Shown in pieces: positions 13,501 through 28,500 of a DNA stretch of 64,000 bases. The position numbers and the translations under genes are program-made. Under the pieces are notes generated by a model. The model worked only from the letters and a program-made list of their open reading frames with translations. It did no database searches and was not told the origin of the DNA. The stretch is from Anas platyrhynchos (taxonomy: Eukaryota; Chordata; Aves; Anseriformes; Anatidae). Where the stretch lies: assembly GCF_047663525.1 (NCBI RefSeq), contig NC_092601.1, positions 18,995,501 through 19,059,500 on the forward strand. The letters run 5' to 3'. Every line of letters starts with the position of its first letter. Positions within the stretch are counted from its first letter, which is position 1.

Positions 13501-16500
13501 ATCACAGGTTCCAAGATCATGGATTTGACCTTTATTTCAAGCTTGTTCCGAGGAAAAAATCCCATTCTCTTTAAAGGCTTTACCTGCTTTCTTTAAAATG
13601 TTTAAATTTTGCAGCAGTTCAAAAAAAATGCACACATTTTTGGGTAATTCTATACAGTTTCCATTGGAATCCCCATCAACTGCAAGGAAACAGAGCTGCT
13701 TTGGCAATTCATTGTATTGACGTTCTTTTGTTTCAGCCACTTTCCTGTAAATAGCAAATCTGTACCTTGCCAGGATAAGGAAACTGGCATTATCTGAAGT
13801 AGAAGCTATTAACACAAACCTGCAGAACACAGTATTAGATTTTAAACTCTAAGCAGAGGTGATAATTTTATCAGTCCATATGGAGAAAGGAAATGTTCAA
13901 AAGCTTTTACAATAGAAAAGAATCAGAATCCTTTGGAATGTATTTCAGAGCAAGCCTAACACTTGCCTCCATAAACACTCAAGAAGAAATGCTTGTTCAC
14001 TTTTTCTCCCCATGGATTAGAGAAGGAATCTGGAAGTATTAATCTTATTAGGTTGAAAACAGCCTTTGTGTACGTAAAGTCTCTAATTAGAGCTCTACAA
14101 GCAATAAATAACAGACTACATCTTATAAAGTAAGTCAGATACTTACCCCAGAAGAGTTTCATCACTTAGCTGGACAGATCCTTCTTGCATATTTTGAGCA
14201 AGAGCTGTTAGAGGAAGCTTTTTCTACAGAACAGAAGGAACAGTGATTCGTTTACTTTATGCTAATCACCCTTTCCAGCTTTCCCAGTACATTCCCACTA
14301 AGTTTTTCTCTTATTCCATATGGTCTCTATTATACACATATGCACCTCATTCTTTGACCTTAACAAAATGCCAAGTCACAAAAATTTTCAACCCACAATA
14401 CTCATGTTTCTCAGATACTTTGAAAAGCACTGTTTTCTCTTAGTTGGAATGACTGGCCCAAAATTTACATCAACTACTGTAAGACCAGTAAAAAGCTTTG
14501 AGATTCAAGCAACTAGCTCGTTCATCTCTTTGCAGAGGTTCCTTCTCTGTGCTCCTGTTTTCAGGACTGTTTTTCAATGAAAGGAGTAAAGCTGAATATT
14601 AGTAATTCCTGGTTTTAATGCACCAAGAAAGCCTTCCTATAACTTTCTTTAGTAAAGCCAAGGAGTGCACAGAAGAAAGTTTACAGTTAATTTGAGACAC
14701 CAGTGCACAAAGGTAATTCTAAATGAAAGGAGCAGATCAGAACAGAGCATCATCTTTTCTTAGCTCTTATGAAAGCTGTAAGTACCCAGCACACTGCAGA
14801 AGCCAATGTCCTGACATTACTAAGATACTCCACGGTCATGTTTTTATATCTGGATGGTGAACTGCAGCTAGTGCTTTAACAAATAATGTCAACATGTGAG
14901 ATGACTTCACAGTTTTTCTTCTCTTGGATAATTTAAGGTATAGTGACTGATCAGCATGGTCTGAATATGGTCTGGCCTTCTCCAAACGCAGAAGACAAAC
15001 TAAAGAGCAGTTGTACTTACATGTCGCTTATCAGAATCTGTACCATGCTGGCCCTGAAAACATGCAATTAATCGCTTCTGTGCGATATGGCAAACAGATC
15101 TCACAGTGTCAAGACGTCTCTCAATCTAGTAGGCGGAAGCGGGAGAGAGGAGGAAAACAAAAAAACAGAAGTTATTTTCTTGGCCTCAGCAGAAAATCTT
15201 CCTCCTGTATGACATTCAGTTTTGGTGTGCTTATTTCTCAGGGTCTACAGATTAAAAAGAAGTTCAGATGCTTAGCAGCATACTGACAGCAAAAATATGT
15301 GGAAGAGACTTAAATTGCTTTTGTTCTCAGTGGAGATTCATCTGGAACTTGTAACACCCAAGATACTACGAAGCAGAAGAGAGAAAAAATTTCTCCCTAC
15401 TTTTTGTCTCAGCAAGAGAGAATCAGGTTGGAGCAGACTGCACGTGCAGATATCCAAGACAATAATTTAGGAAGAAAACTGGAAAAACTCTTAGTCTTTC
15501 ATTGTGAGTTTGTAAATTAGAATTGTAGAGCATCTGACCATTTCTTTACATTGGACCAAACCTGTGGCATTTCGACCTTGCTAAAAGGTAACCTTCTCTG
15601 GCTTTTAAATGCTAGGGCAACGTTCCTAAATGCTAAGTAAAATAGTATCTTCGGGCACAGATTAATGGATTCAAAAAAGTACGTAGAAGGAAAAAAAATA
15701 GCATCAATGCACAGAAAAGAATATACCATGGTATATCAGAAACATGACTTAATACATGGAATGTGAATATGACAAAGGTATACAATGAAATAAAACCCCT
15801 TGAAAGAACAATGTATTAAAGAACAGTACAGAGCTAACAGCAAGCGATGAGCACTGGGACAGAACTGTTCACAGCACTGAGCTCTCGATGCACAGCACCA
15901 AAAGAATGTGGTTTATCAACATTTCGATGACTCCCCAGGATTAGGAGGAGGAATGGTTATTTAAAAAGTAAATTTCTGCAGAAAAAAATCTAAACAGACT
16001 CAAGCTTTTGATAACAGCTCTAAAAACACAGGTTACATTTTCAGGAGGGCAATAATTCTCCCCAGCTGTCCTATCAGTACATAAATACAGATTACTGCTG
16101 ACAAGAGCATTAATTTTAGTGCTAAGTTATTATACTTTGTTAAGTATCTTTAAGGTCACAGTACTTAGACTTAAAACAAGAAATATTCACTCTTCCAGAA
16201 GAAGCAAACTGCTACATTCTAATGAACACTGAATTCTGTAAATTGTCATTTAGAACAATATACATCCAGGTAAGAATGACATTTTCCCCTCCCAACATGT
16301 TTATTTCACACTTACGGACAATAACCATGGTATAGCCCTAAAGTGACTGCAGTCCACAATCAGGTCCCAGCAAAAGCAAGTAGTGAAAACTGCAGATACT
16401 AAAGAGACGGCAGCTCTGGCTGAAAACAAGCCTCGGTGGCTGTGTTCTGAGGGAAGCTGTGAGGGAGAAGATGCTGATGGAAAGAGGCACAGGCAGATGA

Positions 16501-19500
16501 GACCGACTGGGTGAGGATCAGCACAGGATCACTGCTGCTGACATGGGAGCCCTGTCCTGGATGCACGAGCACGCACAGGACTGGGCCCCCCAGAAGAGGG
16601 GAGCAGCAGCTGTGTGAAGCTCTGGCCTGCAGGAGCACCCAAAGCTGGGCCTCGGGGCTGCAGCAGCTTCTGCAAATCCAAGGGGAAGGTGGAAAAAGAC
16701 CCAGCGTAGGAGGGCTGGTGAGTTGGAGGACCAGAGCAGGAACACTGAAGTCTCACTGGCTACACAAGGTGGTAATGGGACTAACAGCTCAACAGCCACA
16801 AGATGAATCCACTCTGAAGTCCATATGAAGCTGCATGAAGCAGGCAGTACTGTTTACAGCCAACTGTTGCAACTAAGAAGTTTAATTTCTACTGCCTTAT
16901 CATCGAGATTAAATACTACTGAGAAATTCCAAACCAGCCTCTAATTGTGAAAGTACTTTTTTGCAACACAGTTTATCAAGCATGATTTTGGCAGACCCAA
17001 TGATCTCTTGAGGTCCCTTCCAACCCCTACAATTCTGTGGTTCTGTGATTATCCACACCTGAAACACAGTAACTGAACCATCCTACAGATCCCAGCACGC
17101 TAACAGCCTCTGTCAGCCACATGTGATGGCTTACGCCCCCTTCGAAAGGCATGCATATTCCTGACAGCCTCTTTCCAGGCAGTCTGAATGCCAAATTCAA
17201 AGGGCAGATGATTGATAGGAGGAACATGACCCCAGAACTTCATGAGTCTCCCCTCTGATCTGCTTTTTAGTTCAAAGTGTCAGGAAAACCACGAAGGACA
17301 TTAATCTCCATTAAGTTACATTTGAACCAAAAAATGTGACCTACAGGCTTTACTGTCTGCACCCACGGGGCATCTTCAGTGAACAAAGACATCAAACAAT
17401 TGCTCCACTATATGCTACAAGGGCATTCCAGAAAGTGGGCCTATTGTAGAAGCCCTTCCAGTACTGAGCTGCATTGCTTCTCTTCAGGCAGGAACACATT
17501 TAACAGAGATACTTGAAATGGAGCATTACACTTCAGAAAACAGAAAGCAAGCCATGGCAATCCTATGTCAAAGTCTGAGACAAATATAAAAAGAAACACT
17601 GTGAAACATGTTTGGAAAACAAACAGCCCCGTGCTTTTAAGCTCTTTAGTTAGATAAGAGCCTCCCTCCCCTCCGCAAGCCCCCAAGAGCAAACAAACAA
17701 GTGAGTAAATTCTTCCACTTGGGTGTAGCCAGTCTGCTCTGTGCCTGGGAAAGCCTTGCTTGCAAAATTTTTTTGGCAACAAGCAGCAGTACTTCTGGCT
17801 TTCACTTCTTGTTACTACTCTGCTGTTAACCAAGAAAACAGATGGGCCCTTGAAGGCTATCAAGGTGTTTTAACAGTCTTTTTGCCATTTAATTGCACAC
17901 ATCCCTTTAGAAATTAAACATGATATTGTCAAACTGTTAAGATATTTACATTTCAACCAAAGCAGTTCCCTGGAAAGCAGGGCAGTGTTTCAGGTCAGCT
18001 CATTTCACCCTTACTCAAGATGATTTCACTTGTTCTTGCTGAATTCAGGTTTAAAGCCCTAACATTCTCTCACCTTCTACTTTAACCCAAACAGCTGGAG
18101 AGATTTGAAACAAAACTAACACCTCATTTGTTTGGCCTATGTGTTTTCTGCAGAGGTCTTGAACTTAAAACATACTAACATGCTTTGTAATTGACTCGAA
18201 ATAACCATTACAGTCCAAGTCCAAAGGAGAAGCTAGCACATCTAACTTCCCCAGCCAATTCACCTTCTGTCCTTTTTTTCTGTAAGAACCTTTCGCGAAA
18301 TAACCAAAGGAAGAAAAATATGCAGAAGAACAAGTCTGTAGTCAAATTTGTTTCATGTGATTAGTCAACCTTGTTAATCTAACAATTGCAGCTAAAATTC
18401 CACCATGAAACTACTGTTTGATTAGATGGCATACTTTTAGAAAGATGACAAGTCTGCAAACAGAACAAATGTCAGGGTGACAGATTTGAGAATATTTCAT
18501 GCTAAGTATGAAGCATTTGTACGTTTATTAAGAACAATTCCAGACTTCTAGAAAAAAGTCATTATCAGTTAGCAAGCAGCTGGTATGCTTTTCGCCACTT
18601 CTTTTAAGGCCCAAGATGACCTCTTCAAGAGAAGCACAAATGAAGACAGAAACCAGCTGTGCCTAATCATAGCTTCTTCCCAGCTCATCATACTCCACCA
18701 GACAGCCTGGCAAGTCATTAGCACTAATGGTCCATAAGCTTAACAAGCTAGTTCATCTAATCAAAAGAAAAAAGAAAAAGCTTCTTCTTTCACTTTACCA
18801 AGCTGTATGATAGGACTAAGAAAGAGAAGTAACAGTTTTTCCTTGCAAATTTTAACAGTTTTTTCATGTGCTAAGAAGTCAGCCAAGGACATGGTTGTTT
18901 TCATCCACATCATTTGCATTTTTCACCCCACACTGGGTACTCAGATGGCTCAAACTTTAGAGATAGAATTTTAAGAATGCATATTAACTGTGTTACGATA
19001 CCTGCAACAGGTCTTCACTAAGTACCTCCGTTTTCTCAGCCCTAAGTGAGGAAAAAAAGAAGACAAATTAGCATGGTCAGGGTCAAAGACTGCTTTTAAT
19101 AACTGCTTAGTTGCAAATGTAACCCACTACAACCACTGCTGCAAACACCACCACCTTCACCATGCCGTAGGTAGCACTGGCTCTTGGCCACTGCCAAGGA
19201 AGAAACATTGATGGCTTGCCCAGCACAGAGTGCTCGGGAAAGCCTGACATTCCCGAAATTCTCAGCCCACAGCACTAATCCACTGCATCGAGTACAGAGA
19301 TGTTTCAAACTGCACACGACTTAACACAAACTGGAATCCTGAAAAACTTCTCTTAAATGCAAATGTTTCCTTTTTCCTAGAAATCTGCTTAAGAAAAAAT
19401 GCAACTGGTTTCTACATCTATGTTACATAATCAGAGTTTACATTATCCCCCCTTTAAATAACTCTAGCCCTTAATTTGGCTTAGTGCAAGAGAAACAAAT

Positions 19501-22500
19501 TAGAGGCAGGTATTTCAGCAGTTCATTCACCCTCTGTGCTGACCCACTTTTACATATTTACGTGATATGAAACAGACACCACAGAAGAGGAATTCCAGCA
19601 TACCAGAGGAGAACACGCATTAACCTAACAGGCAGTTTTATGAAATGAAACAGCCACCTCAAATGGCATAATTCAAAACAATTTCTAAAAACATTTAGGA
19701 TACCTACAACTAGATATGTATGCATCATTAAACCACTGAACTGCTGCAAATCCCATGAACTAGCAGGGAGTACCATGCAGGTGTATGTGAAAAAGCTTTC
19801 AGTTTGACTGAGAGTTCACAGTTTTTCCCACCCATGCTGCAACAATCAAATTACAGTTACTATAAAATTTTACAAATTCACTTTTAGCTATTGGGAATTA
19901 CAAAATGAATTTTACTTTTGGAATAAAAAAGGCTTGTTCTGATATTATCCCATGATCACGATCCTCCCATTATACTACTTCAAAGCTACCAAATGCTTTT
20001 GAACAGCTCTAGGCACAATATTAATTTAAACCCACCAAATACTTGCCTAGAACTTGCACACCACCTCACATTCATAAAAAGTATGATTTCTCCCTCCCCT
20101 GCTTTTTCCTAGGTAGTAATACCCATTTGAGTGAAAAAGTAAAGAAATTTACTTGAAGTGCTGGCAGAAGTTCGTTTTCATTTTAAATATTGTTGCCAGC
20201 AGACTATGCAGCATTGTGCAAAACAATTCTTGTGTATACAACAAGTCCCCTTTGCACATGTGATTGGTTTATCAAGTATTTAGGGTCACAACCAGAAAAT
20301 CCAGATCTCCTTTGAAGTCAGGGACTGTTTTTACCAGTCATCGGCTGTGGCAGCACGGCGTCCCCAGGCCAGAGCTGATTTAGAAAAGCCACTTATGATG
20401 ATGTCAGGTTTGGAAACGCAGAGGGAAGACCTCACCCTTCCTGCAGGCCCACATTCCACCTTTAATAACGAAGCCAAGAAAGAGCCACTAAATAATATTG
20501 TTTTTCAGTGACCACTGCCATGAAACAGAAAATGTAACCTTGTGACAGCAGCACGGCCTTTATCTCCTTGCTGAGCCGTCAACAGGGAAAAAGCAACAAA
20601 GCACCAAAGGCACCTGCCTACCTCGGCACAGCAGGACCTACTGCTTTTAGTTTAATTTTATGCCTAACTGCAGCTCCACGGGACGCTAATTTCTTCTGCC
20701 AGCTAATTAAAGAATTCACAGATCTATGCTAAATATTTTTTCCCACTGCTACTTACCCCTCACTAGGTCTTGTTTGTGCCTTTCCTACTAGGTAGCATGA
20801 AGCAACAGAGGAACGGTGCCTCCTGGAACCACGAGGTGGTTAGCAAGGGGAAGATGCAGCTGCAGAGAAGTTCCCCAGCCGTGACGGGCTCTGGGAGCCC
20901 ATCAGAGCAGGTCCCTGGCCCTTGGCCCTCACCGCCCTAACCTCTCCCTGAGAATGCCACAAACACAGCTGGCCTCTCACTGAGGTTACTTGGCTGTTGG
21001 CATTCCCAGCAGCTGGACTCCATGCCATCAAAAGTTAACTCACCATCGCACCAGGATGCCCCTGCAAGCCATTACTAACAGGAAAAGCACGGCGGAGCCC
21101 CTGCCGTGCCAGGAGGCCCCAAACATGCTGCTCATGCAGGATCCGTGGGCACTTCTGCATGGTGGGATGCCCACAGCTGGGAGCAGGAGCTGAGCACAGG
21201 ACCCAGTGGGCACACGCCGGCTGCTCGGCTCCTTGCATGGGCTAAATTCGGAACAGCCGCTGGGCTGGCAGCTGAGCACCGCGAGCGGGGCTGCGCCGGT
21301 CCCCTGGGAAAGGCGGGGTTCTGAGGACAGGAGGTGAAGCTTCCTGCTACACCTCGAGGCAGGACACTGTTATGGCAAAAACTTCTATATGAGATGGCTG
21401 GTACAAAGATCTTCAAGGAACATTCAGCAGCGCATTGTTAAAAGACTGATTCTAACAAAATAGTGAACGTGCAATGGCAAATTGCAGCTAGAATCATCCC
21501 CACAACCCATACAGAGGATAAATACCGAGTTCCTTTATGAGCACAACATTAACCCACTCCACAGAAACCAAGCGCACAGCTCCCGGTACCTCTGGAAACA
21601 GCGGATGAGAATTCCTGAGATAAAAATGTTTACCTTTATTGGGGCAAGAATTTACATATGCATGGATGAAATAAATGAGATCTATTAAACCAGAGCTGGA
21701 AAGTTTTAAAAAAATAAAGCTTCATCTAAACAATGTTTGAGATCTCCCTGGCTTCACAGCAGAGTCCTGTCCACCATCAAGGCGTCAGAACTCACCAGGG
21801 AAGATCTCTGGAGCAGGTCAAAGCTACAAAACCAGTGGAAATTTACACCCCCGAAAGGCTAACAAGGAAGGAACAAAAGCAATCCTGACATGCAGAGCCA
21901 TAAAAACTTGGGCATTCATAACAGAACAAGTGACTCAGTTCAAGTATCAAAGTGGAAACAGAAACCTTGACTCACGCCCCGAGGCCGGGATGCGGAGCTG
22001 GCAGCAGGTGATGCCCTGGGAGGGCAGCTCGTGTCGTGACGAAAGGACAAGTCTGCGCTCCCAAACTCTGGAAAGATTTCAGTGGAAATGAGGAGGACCC
22101 ACCGAAACATGAGACTGAATTAAAGCTAGCCTTCTGGCTGTTTGATTTTCCTTAAAGTATTTGTTTGTTACCCTGAGTAACCAGATTAGCGCTTGCTGGC
22201 AAGTTAACGCTTTGCAGCACCTTTGCGGGGCGCCGCGCTAGCAGCACATCCTGCCTGCTTCCACAGCACAATAGGCAGGACTTGGTGCCAGGAAAAATGG
22301 AAGAATCAGCAGCTCTGTTCCAAAACAAGGCATCCAGAATTAGGTGACAACTTCCCTTCTAAAAGGTTTGCTTTTTTAATCCTAGACCGGACTTCGTAGC
22401 AAATATAACTTAAAGATGTTTCGGGACTCGCAGCTTAGTTCAGCACTGTACTAAATTGCAGGGACAGCCTGCCTTTTTAAGCAGTATGAACTACATATAG

Positions 22501-25500
22501 CTCAACTTTATGGGGCCTAATGATTAAATATGTCAAATCACTTTAAAATCAAAAGAAAGCTGCCCTCGGGGAAAGACCAGAACAAGACGAACTCAACAAT
22601 CCCTTTCCAACAAAGGCACAGGAGAACATCACCAACGCTCAGGAGAACCTAGGCCTGAGGGCCATTTACTCTACATCGAAAGTGACTGCTACAATCAGTA
22701 TCCAAACATGAAACAGATCGTTGCTTATGGCAGCATCTTTCTTAAGTTCTACTTGTTTTGGACTTTCCTTGAAATCCAGGTGATGCAGGGAACCTCTCGT
22801 CTTCCTGCTCAGCAGACGCGAGGTACGCTCCAGCCCTTCCTCCTCCCTGGCAGCCAAGCTCACACAAGGCTCATTACCTAAACTAGATTTTAAAACAATA
22901 CAGGCTGTAACACACAGATTTCCTGTTACCCATATCCTACTCGTGTTCTGTATTTCTGTATGCTTTTCAGAAGCTGAGATCTTTAACATCAGTATGTTAA
23001 ATGAAACGCGTGTAACTGGAAAGCAAAAAATTCTATGACTGTGGCCTTTGTAAGTGTGTACATTAAAGGGCACTTTTCAAAAAGCACTTCATTACTGAGG
23101 AAGTATTTTGTTTCCTTTGGCAATCAGTGGGAATACTCAGCTTTCTGGATATACTACAGGAGTTTGGTTTAACCTGCGCAGCATCGTGAGGACAAGCCAG
23201 AGCAAAAACGTTTGGCCAAGTGCATGCCTCACACCACAGAAACCAAGTTTATTGGTTCAAGCCCCTAATTAATCCCCTTTGACTTGCCTCCATGGCAAAA
23301 CTAGCACTCAAACTGGAGGTAAAGCTACAAATACCAACCTTCACTGCAGGTGATTTTTTTTTCAAAACCAATATTCTGTAAGTTATTTTTAAACAAGCTT
23401 TAACATCACTTCACAACAACTGTCAGATGAGAATCACCTTTCAATATTTACTTGGTGTTTAGTGACCATCACTAGCAACCAGCCACCAGTTAGACTTCAA
23501 GCCTGCCCATTATCCCTGTTTTTCACTCAAATTAACAATATAAATTTCTGCACAAGTATTAAAAATGTGTTCACTGTAAATCTGATGACTGTGGAGACTT
23601 CAGTGGCAGTAGCAGAAATCAAAACCAAAGGTTCCTGTTTTGGAGGAGATAACCCTCAAACTGACTTCCTATGGGAAGTCCGTGATGGAGAACTGTTTTT
23701 CATGCTTAAATGATGCTCAAGTCACCAATTTTAACTCATGTGGTTACTGCAGTTTTTGTGCTTCCTTTAGAAATTCTCTAAAAAATGGTGCGTCACCTCC
23801 GAAGCACCAAAATGCTTCATTAAGATCTGCACCTTCAGAACCCCAGTAGGTACAAAACTACAACTTGTGACTCAATAAAGAGACAACTATTTCTACTCTT
23901 TTGCCTTCCTTCATTTTCTCCACTGAGTTTCTCCACCGAACTGCCCGATGGCTCTATCTAAAAGCTACAACATTGACCTCTCTGTAATCTCAGCCACCCG
24001 GTTCTGAAGAATGAAGCCTGTCTGCTCAAATTAAAGGCAGACCGGGCTTTAGAAAGATAATCTTGGAAATAAAGCAGACCATGCCTTCAGTCGCAGGGAA
24101 GCCCATGACAGCCTGTTCGCATTAATAGATCTGAAATTCCTCACTAAGTGAAATGGATCCAAGGCCTCCTCTCCCAGGCGAAGCAGTAAATTTAGCTATT
24201 AAGGACAACTGCAGCCCAAGCCAAATCCTATTTTAGGGCTGTTCTAGGAGGCACAGCCACAGCAGCAAGGCCCACACCACGCTGCAGAACTCCAAACCCC
24301 TCCCTGTAAAACAAACAGGTTTTAGTATTTGATGTTGAGAATTAAACCACATACACTACAGTTTGAGGGAAAAAAATACTGCTTAAACAGTTAAGTTTAT
24401 CTATCAATTCAAGGTGATTAGGAGCAACACACACTACAAATCAGAGACAAATTTAAGTTGAACTTTGTAGGTGAAAAACCTACAATTGTGGCATAAATGC
24501 AAAACCAGACTTAAAGCAATTTTGTCCTGATAGAGGAAGTCACATATCAGTGAGCAGTCTGATAGTTTTTAAACTTCTGGTTACAAATAAAAATGTACTG
24601 CTGAGTGCTTTCAGTCAACTGTTGTCCCAGCAAACTGAATACTTACTGCTATTCTATTTCACACCATTACAAAGCTTTAGCTGGTGAAGCTCTCCCTGTA
24701 TTCCTTTTCACTTTCAAAAAAAAAAAAAAAAAAAAACAAACAGAAAACCACCACCGAGAATGTACATCAGGACATAACGACAAAATGTGATTTCTCTTTA
24801 AGGTACATTTGATTTGCGTTTTCTTCAGAAGCTGTTGGTACTTCTGCAAAATGCTGTGGTGAGGGATTAAAACTCTAGATGCTTAAATCCAGTCAGGATG
24901 AAATCTAGCAGTGGTCGTATGTTTCTACCAAAGTAAAAGCTCCTACTTTAAGCAGTGAAAAAAACAGTGGGGAAAAAGAAACAAAGAATTTGAGACCAAC
25001 ACAAAGTAAAGATACAGAAGAATAATCTCCTGAGCTGATCAAATCACAGCGTATTTTCAACGCCTCGCCTTTTTTCCCCTTAGGTATTAGCATATAAATT
25101 TCTCATGCTAAGTGAGCTCAAATATTTAACACTACTACAGAACTTGACCTTTCCAAACATGTCAGTTTATTAATTTATAAAAGATGTATGCAAACATCCT
25201 TAGACAATATCTTGGTAAAGAGTTATTTTTAACATTTAGCTGCCCAATGTTTATTTACATTTAAAAGTTTATTTGCACGTAAGACCAAGCAAGCAACCTT
25301 TGCTTCCCCAGAGTAATTTGATCTAAAACCAGGTTTACAATTTTGATATAAAAAAGTAGCAGGGCAGAAAAACTGCAGAACAGGAGGCTGTAACCACGGC
25401 GTGCCAGCACCAACACAGCTGCTCAGCACCACCAGGGCGCTCGGTCTCGCCCCAAGGGCAGCCAGGCTCTGGGTGTGCCGGGGTCACAGCGCTATTGCCC

Positions 25501-28500
25501 CACGGTGAGGGATTGCTCCAGCTCTTCTCCCTCCTGAGCACTGGGATGAGATCTGTCCCCTGCAGCAAGGCGCCAGGAGCTGAGCCGCTGGGGGACCCGC
25601 TCGTCCCGCTGCTGCACCGCAGTCAGCCCAGAGGGATGAAAAATAACTGGGCTGGAAGAAAACCCATTTTTCGGTCAGATCAATTTCACCACCAGGTGAA
25701 GCCTACAAACGTGGGGTAGGAATAAATGGAAGGGGAGCTTGGGAAACACCGCCTCGGCAGAGAGAGAGGGCACTGCTGCGGGGCTGAAGTCAGCCGTACC
25801 TCTGCAAACACGGAGTTAAGCTGGTGAGTGACATTTCTGGATAAAAGACTGGCTCAGTTATTTCCTACCTGTGGGTTTGGCAGCTTTTAATTTTAGACAA
25901 GGATTAGTTCCCCTGCCAGATTACCTGCTGACACAAGAACTCCCTTAAGATTAAAGAAAAACACAGCTCAAACATAGCCCGAACTTTCACACGAGACGAT
26001 ACTTTCTGCTCCAGCTACTACAAAAGTGGATTGCCCACTAAGTAAAAATACTTGAGTTTTATGACTTCTTTAAAACCAGAAATCCTTCATTGTCAATCAT
26101 TACAAAAGACCAGAAGAAGCAGTACTATCTTTTGCAAATCAAAATCTTTTGCAGTGTAGACATGCTTGAATAGGATAAATATACAATACAAGAATGAGCA
26201 AACTACAATAAACTGCTACAAAATCATAACTTTTTGGGGCACATTTGTATGGTTTTGGACTTCGGCAGGACATTTCAAGCTACATATTACATTGCGTAAG
26301 TGTAAAAAAAAAACAACTAGAATTCCAAATGAACATTTCAAAGTTAACACTGTTGTTAATTTAATACACTGTCCAGACAGGTCTATTTTAAGTCTGGGGA
26401 TTCGTAAAACTGGCAAGTGAAAGCCTCTGAAAAGGAACCAAACTGAATTCAACACAAAAAGCAAAACAAGGAAATACAGAAGAGGCAGAAAAATGAAGTA
26501 GGAATAGAAAGTAAAAATGCGAAGAGGAGCTGGAAGCATTGAAATAACAGTTAAAAAAAAAAGTCTAAGGTCGACCTGCAACATTATACGACTGACTGGC
26601 AGGACAGGCACAAAGTAGGGATTACTCCACGTCCACCATTTTGCAGTGAAGCCTTTGCACTGATTTTATGATTAACAATTAACAGCCAAACCCTTTATTA
26701 TGTTTCACCAACAGGAAAACCAGCTTCTAACTGAGCTGAGTCTCCGCTGGTTAGTCTGCAATTGAGACTACTCATCCAATTACTGGGTTTTACGATGCTG
26801 GATACACAAGTCTGTTTTTCTGTTGCTTGGATACGGGATATACACGGCCAGATTAATGCGTGTAACATGGAGAACCGTGCCATTACCACTCTGCCACGTG
26901 TTGCACACCATGTTTTTGGTGTTCTATCACAAAACTGAAAGTTAACTCTATCACCAGATTTCTGAGCCTCTATGAGCTCTAAATATGAGCCTCTAACAGC
27001 CCAGTAAAGGTTTATTAACACTTCAGCGCACACTTGGACTTCCTGTTACAAAACCAGGATTACTTTATCCTTGTGTTCCATTCCCACAAAAACCAGGGAC
27101 AGATCAGAACACTTAATCTGCAGGGGAAATCGGCTTACGGCAGGACAAACCAGCTAAATGTTCAACTGAAAGAGACGCTGCAACAGCTTAGCTCACACGT
27201 TTATTTTTTCTGTAGAAAACGAAGGCAGGATCGAAAGCTAGTATTTTCATACAGAAAAGTAATTTTTAATCAGTTGGATTAGTATTTCTTGTGGATTGCT
27301 TGGTAACTGGTTCATTTATGTCAAAAAAAAGTTGGCATCAAATTGTTGTTCCTTTCAAATCCCTGTAACAGCCATAACTCTCAGATCCGCATGCACAGCA
27401 ACTTATCTTCTAAAGAAAAGGTCAACCTCAACTCATTTACAGTTTTCTCCTCATCTTCTCTGTGCAACTGTCAGATGTAGAACTTATCAGCTTTTCTTGT
27501 ATTAATTTTCACTCTGGAAGTGTTGTTAGGATCTTGAGAAGCTTGCAATATGGACAAAGAGCATATTTATACAAAACTCTCTGTCAAGTGATTTCTGGTG
27601 CAAGACAGATGAAAGAACTCCTTTATAGACCCTTGCTATTTAAAATTGGTTCAGGTATTTTGCATAGTCAGTTCTGCAGATTCCTCAGCTCCTTGAGTCA
27701 CTCTGCTGCAGTCACTCCAGGATGTTCCTGTCATTTTGCAATGCAATTAACTGCACCAGAAAACAATCCGTGTCAAGGAAAAAAAGGCTCCTCCTCACTC
27801 GAGAGAACTTCTGACCTCACCCAGCTGGCTCGTATTTATGAAAGCCAGCTTCCTGTTGAGACAGCAGGACTGTCCAAGCATAAGATGCACCATGATTCTA
27901 ACATGCTTTTATCAGCAATGGCATAACGACAACAAACTCAAACATTTGGTTCCTAAGGAATACATTTTAGTCAAAATATTTTAATTCAGCCAAGGATGCA
28001 ATGTTGCAGATAAAAGAGATCCTTGTACGTTCCCTCTTTGTCTCTTGTCTGGACATCCAGCGCTGCTTTCAGCACAGCACCGTGCTGAGGATGAAGTTCA
28101 GCCGTGCTTGCAAGACGGGAGGGCGAGCAGGCAAGCAGCCTGAACAGGGAGGCAATCACACACACTGCTCTGGTAAAACCACTCGCTACGTCAGCACCGA
28201 CTGCTGCGAAGTTCTTCGGTTCTGACTTACGGGAGGTCAGCCACAACCTCCCCAATTTGGCTCATGCTGTTGAACTCCCACGGGTTTCAGACCAGAGCTC
28301 TCCATGGCACACGGGGCACGGCTGAGGGACACGCTATGGTAAGGCCCAATGTGAAGGGCTGGAGGTTCTCCCAAAGCACTAAAATTTGGAGCTGCTAACT
28401 CTAACAAGCTACAAAATGCGTTGGTTTTTTTTTTTGGTCAACACTGTGCAGGATATTAGAGAACATCTATCTCACTGACTTTTTTTTATTTAAATATACC

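Larger units (their letters stand above)
13065..14146 (-). other. ARHGAP17 intron 4, with a possible cryptic terminal exon
   Basis: 1082 nt between exons 4 and 5. It holds a minus-strand open frame ending at 13537 that is preceded by a plausible splice acceptor and followed directly by AATAAA; annotated separately as a tentative exon. Confidence 0.85.

Noticed and set aside
27462..27926. 154-codon open frame in ARHGAP17 intron 1
   Set aside because: No recognisable domain, no splice or poly(A) context that I can support, and several frames of similar size occur in the same intron.
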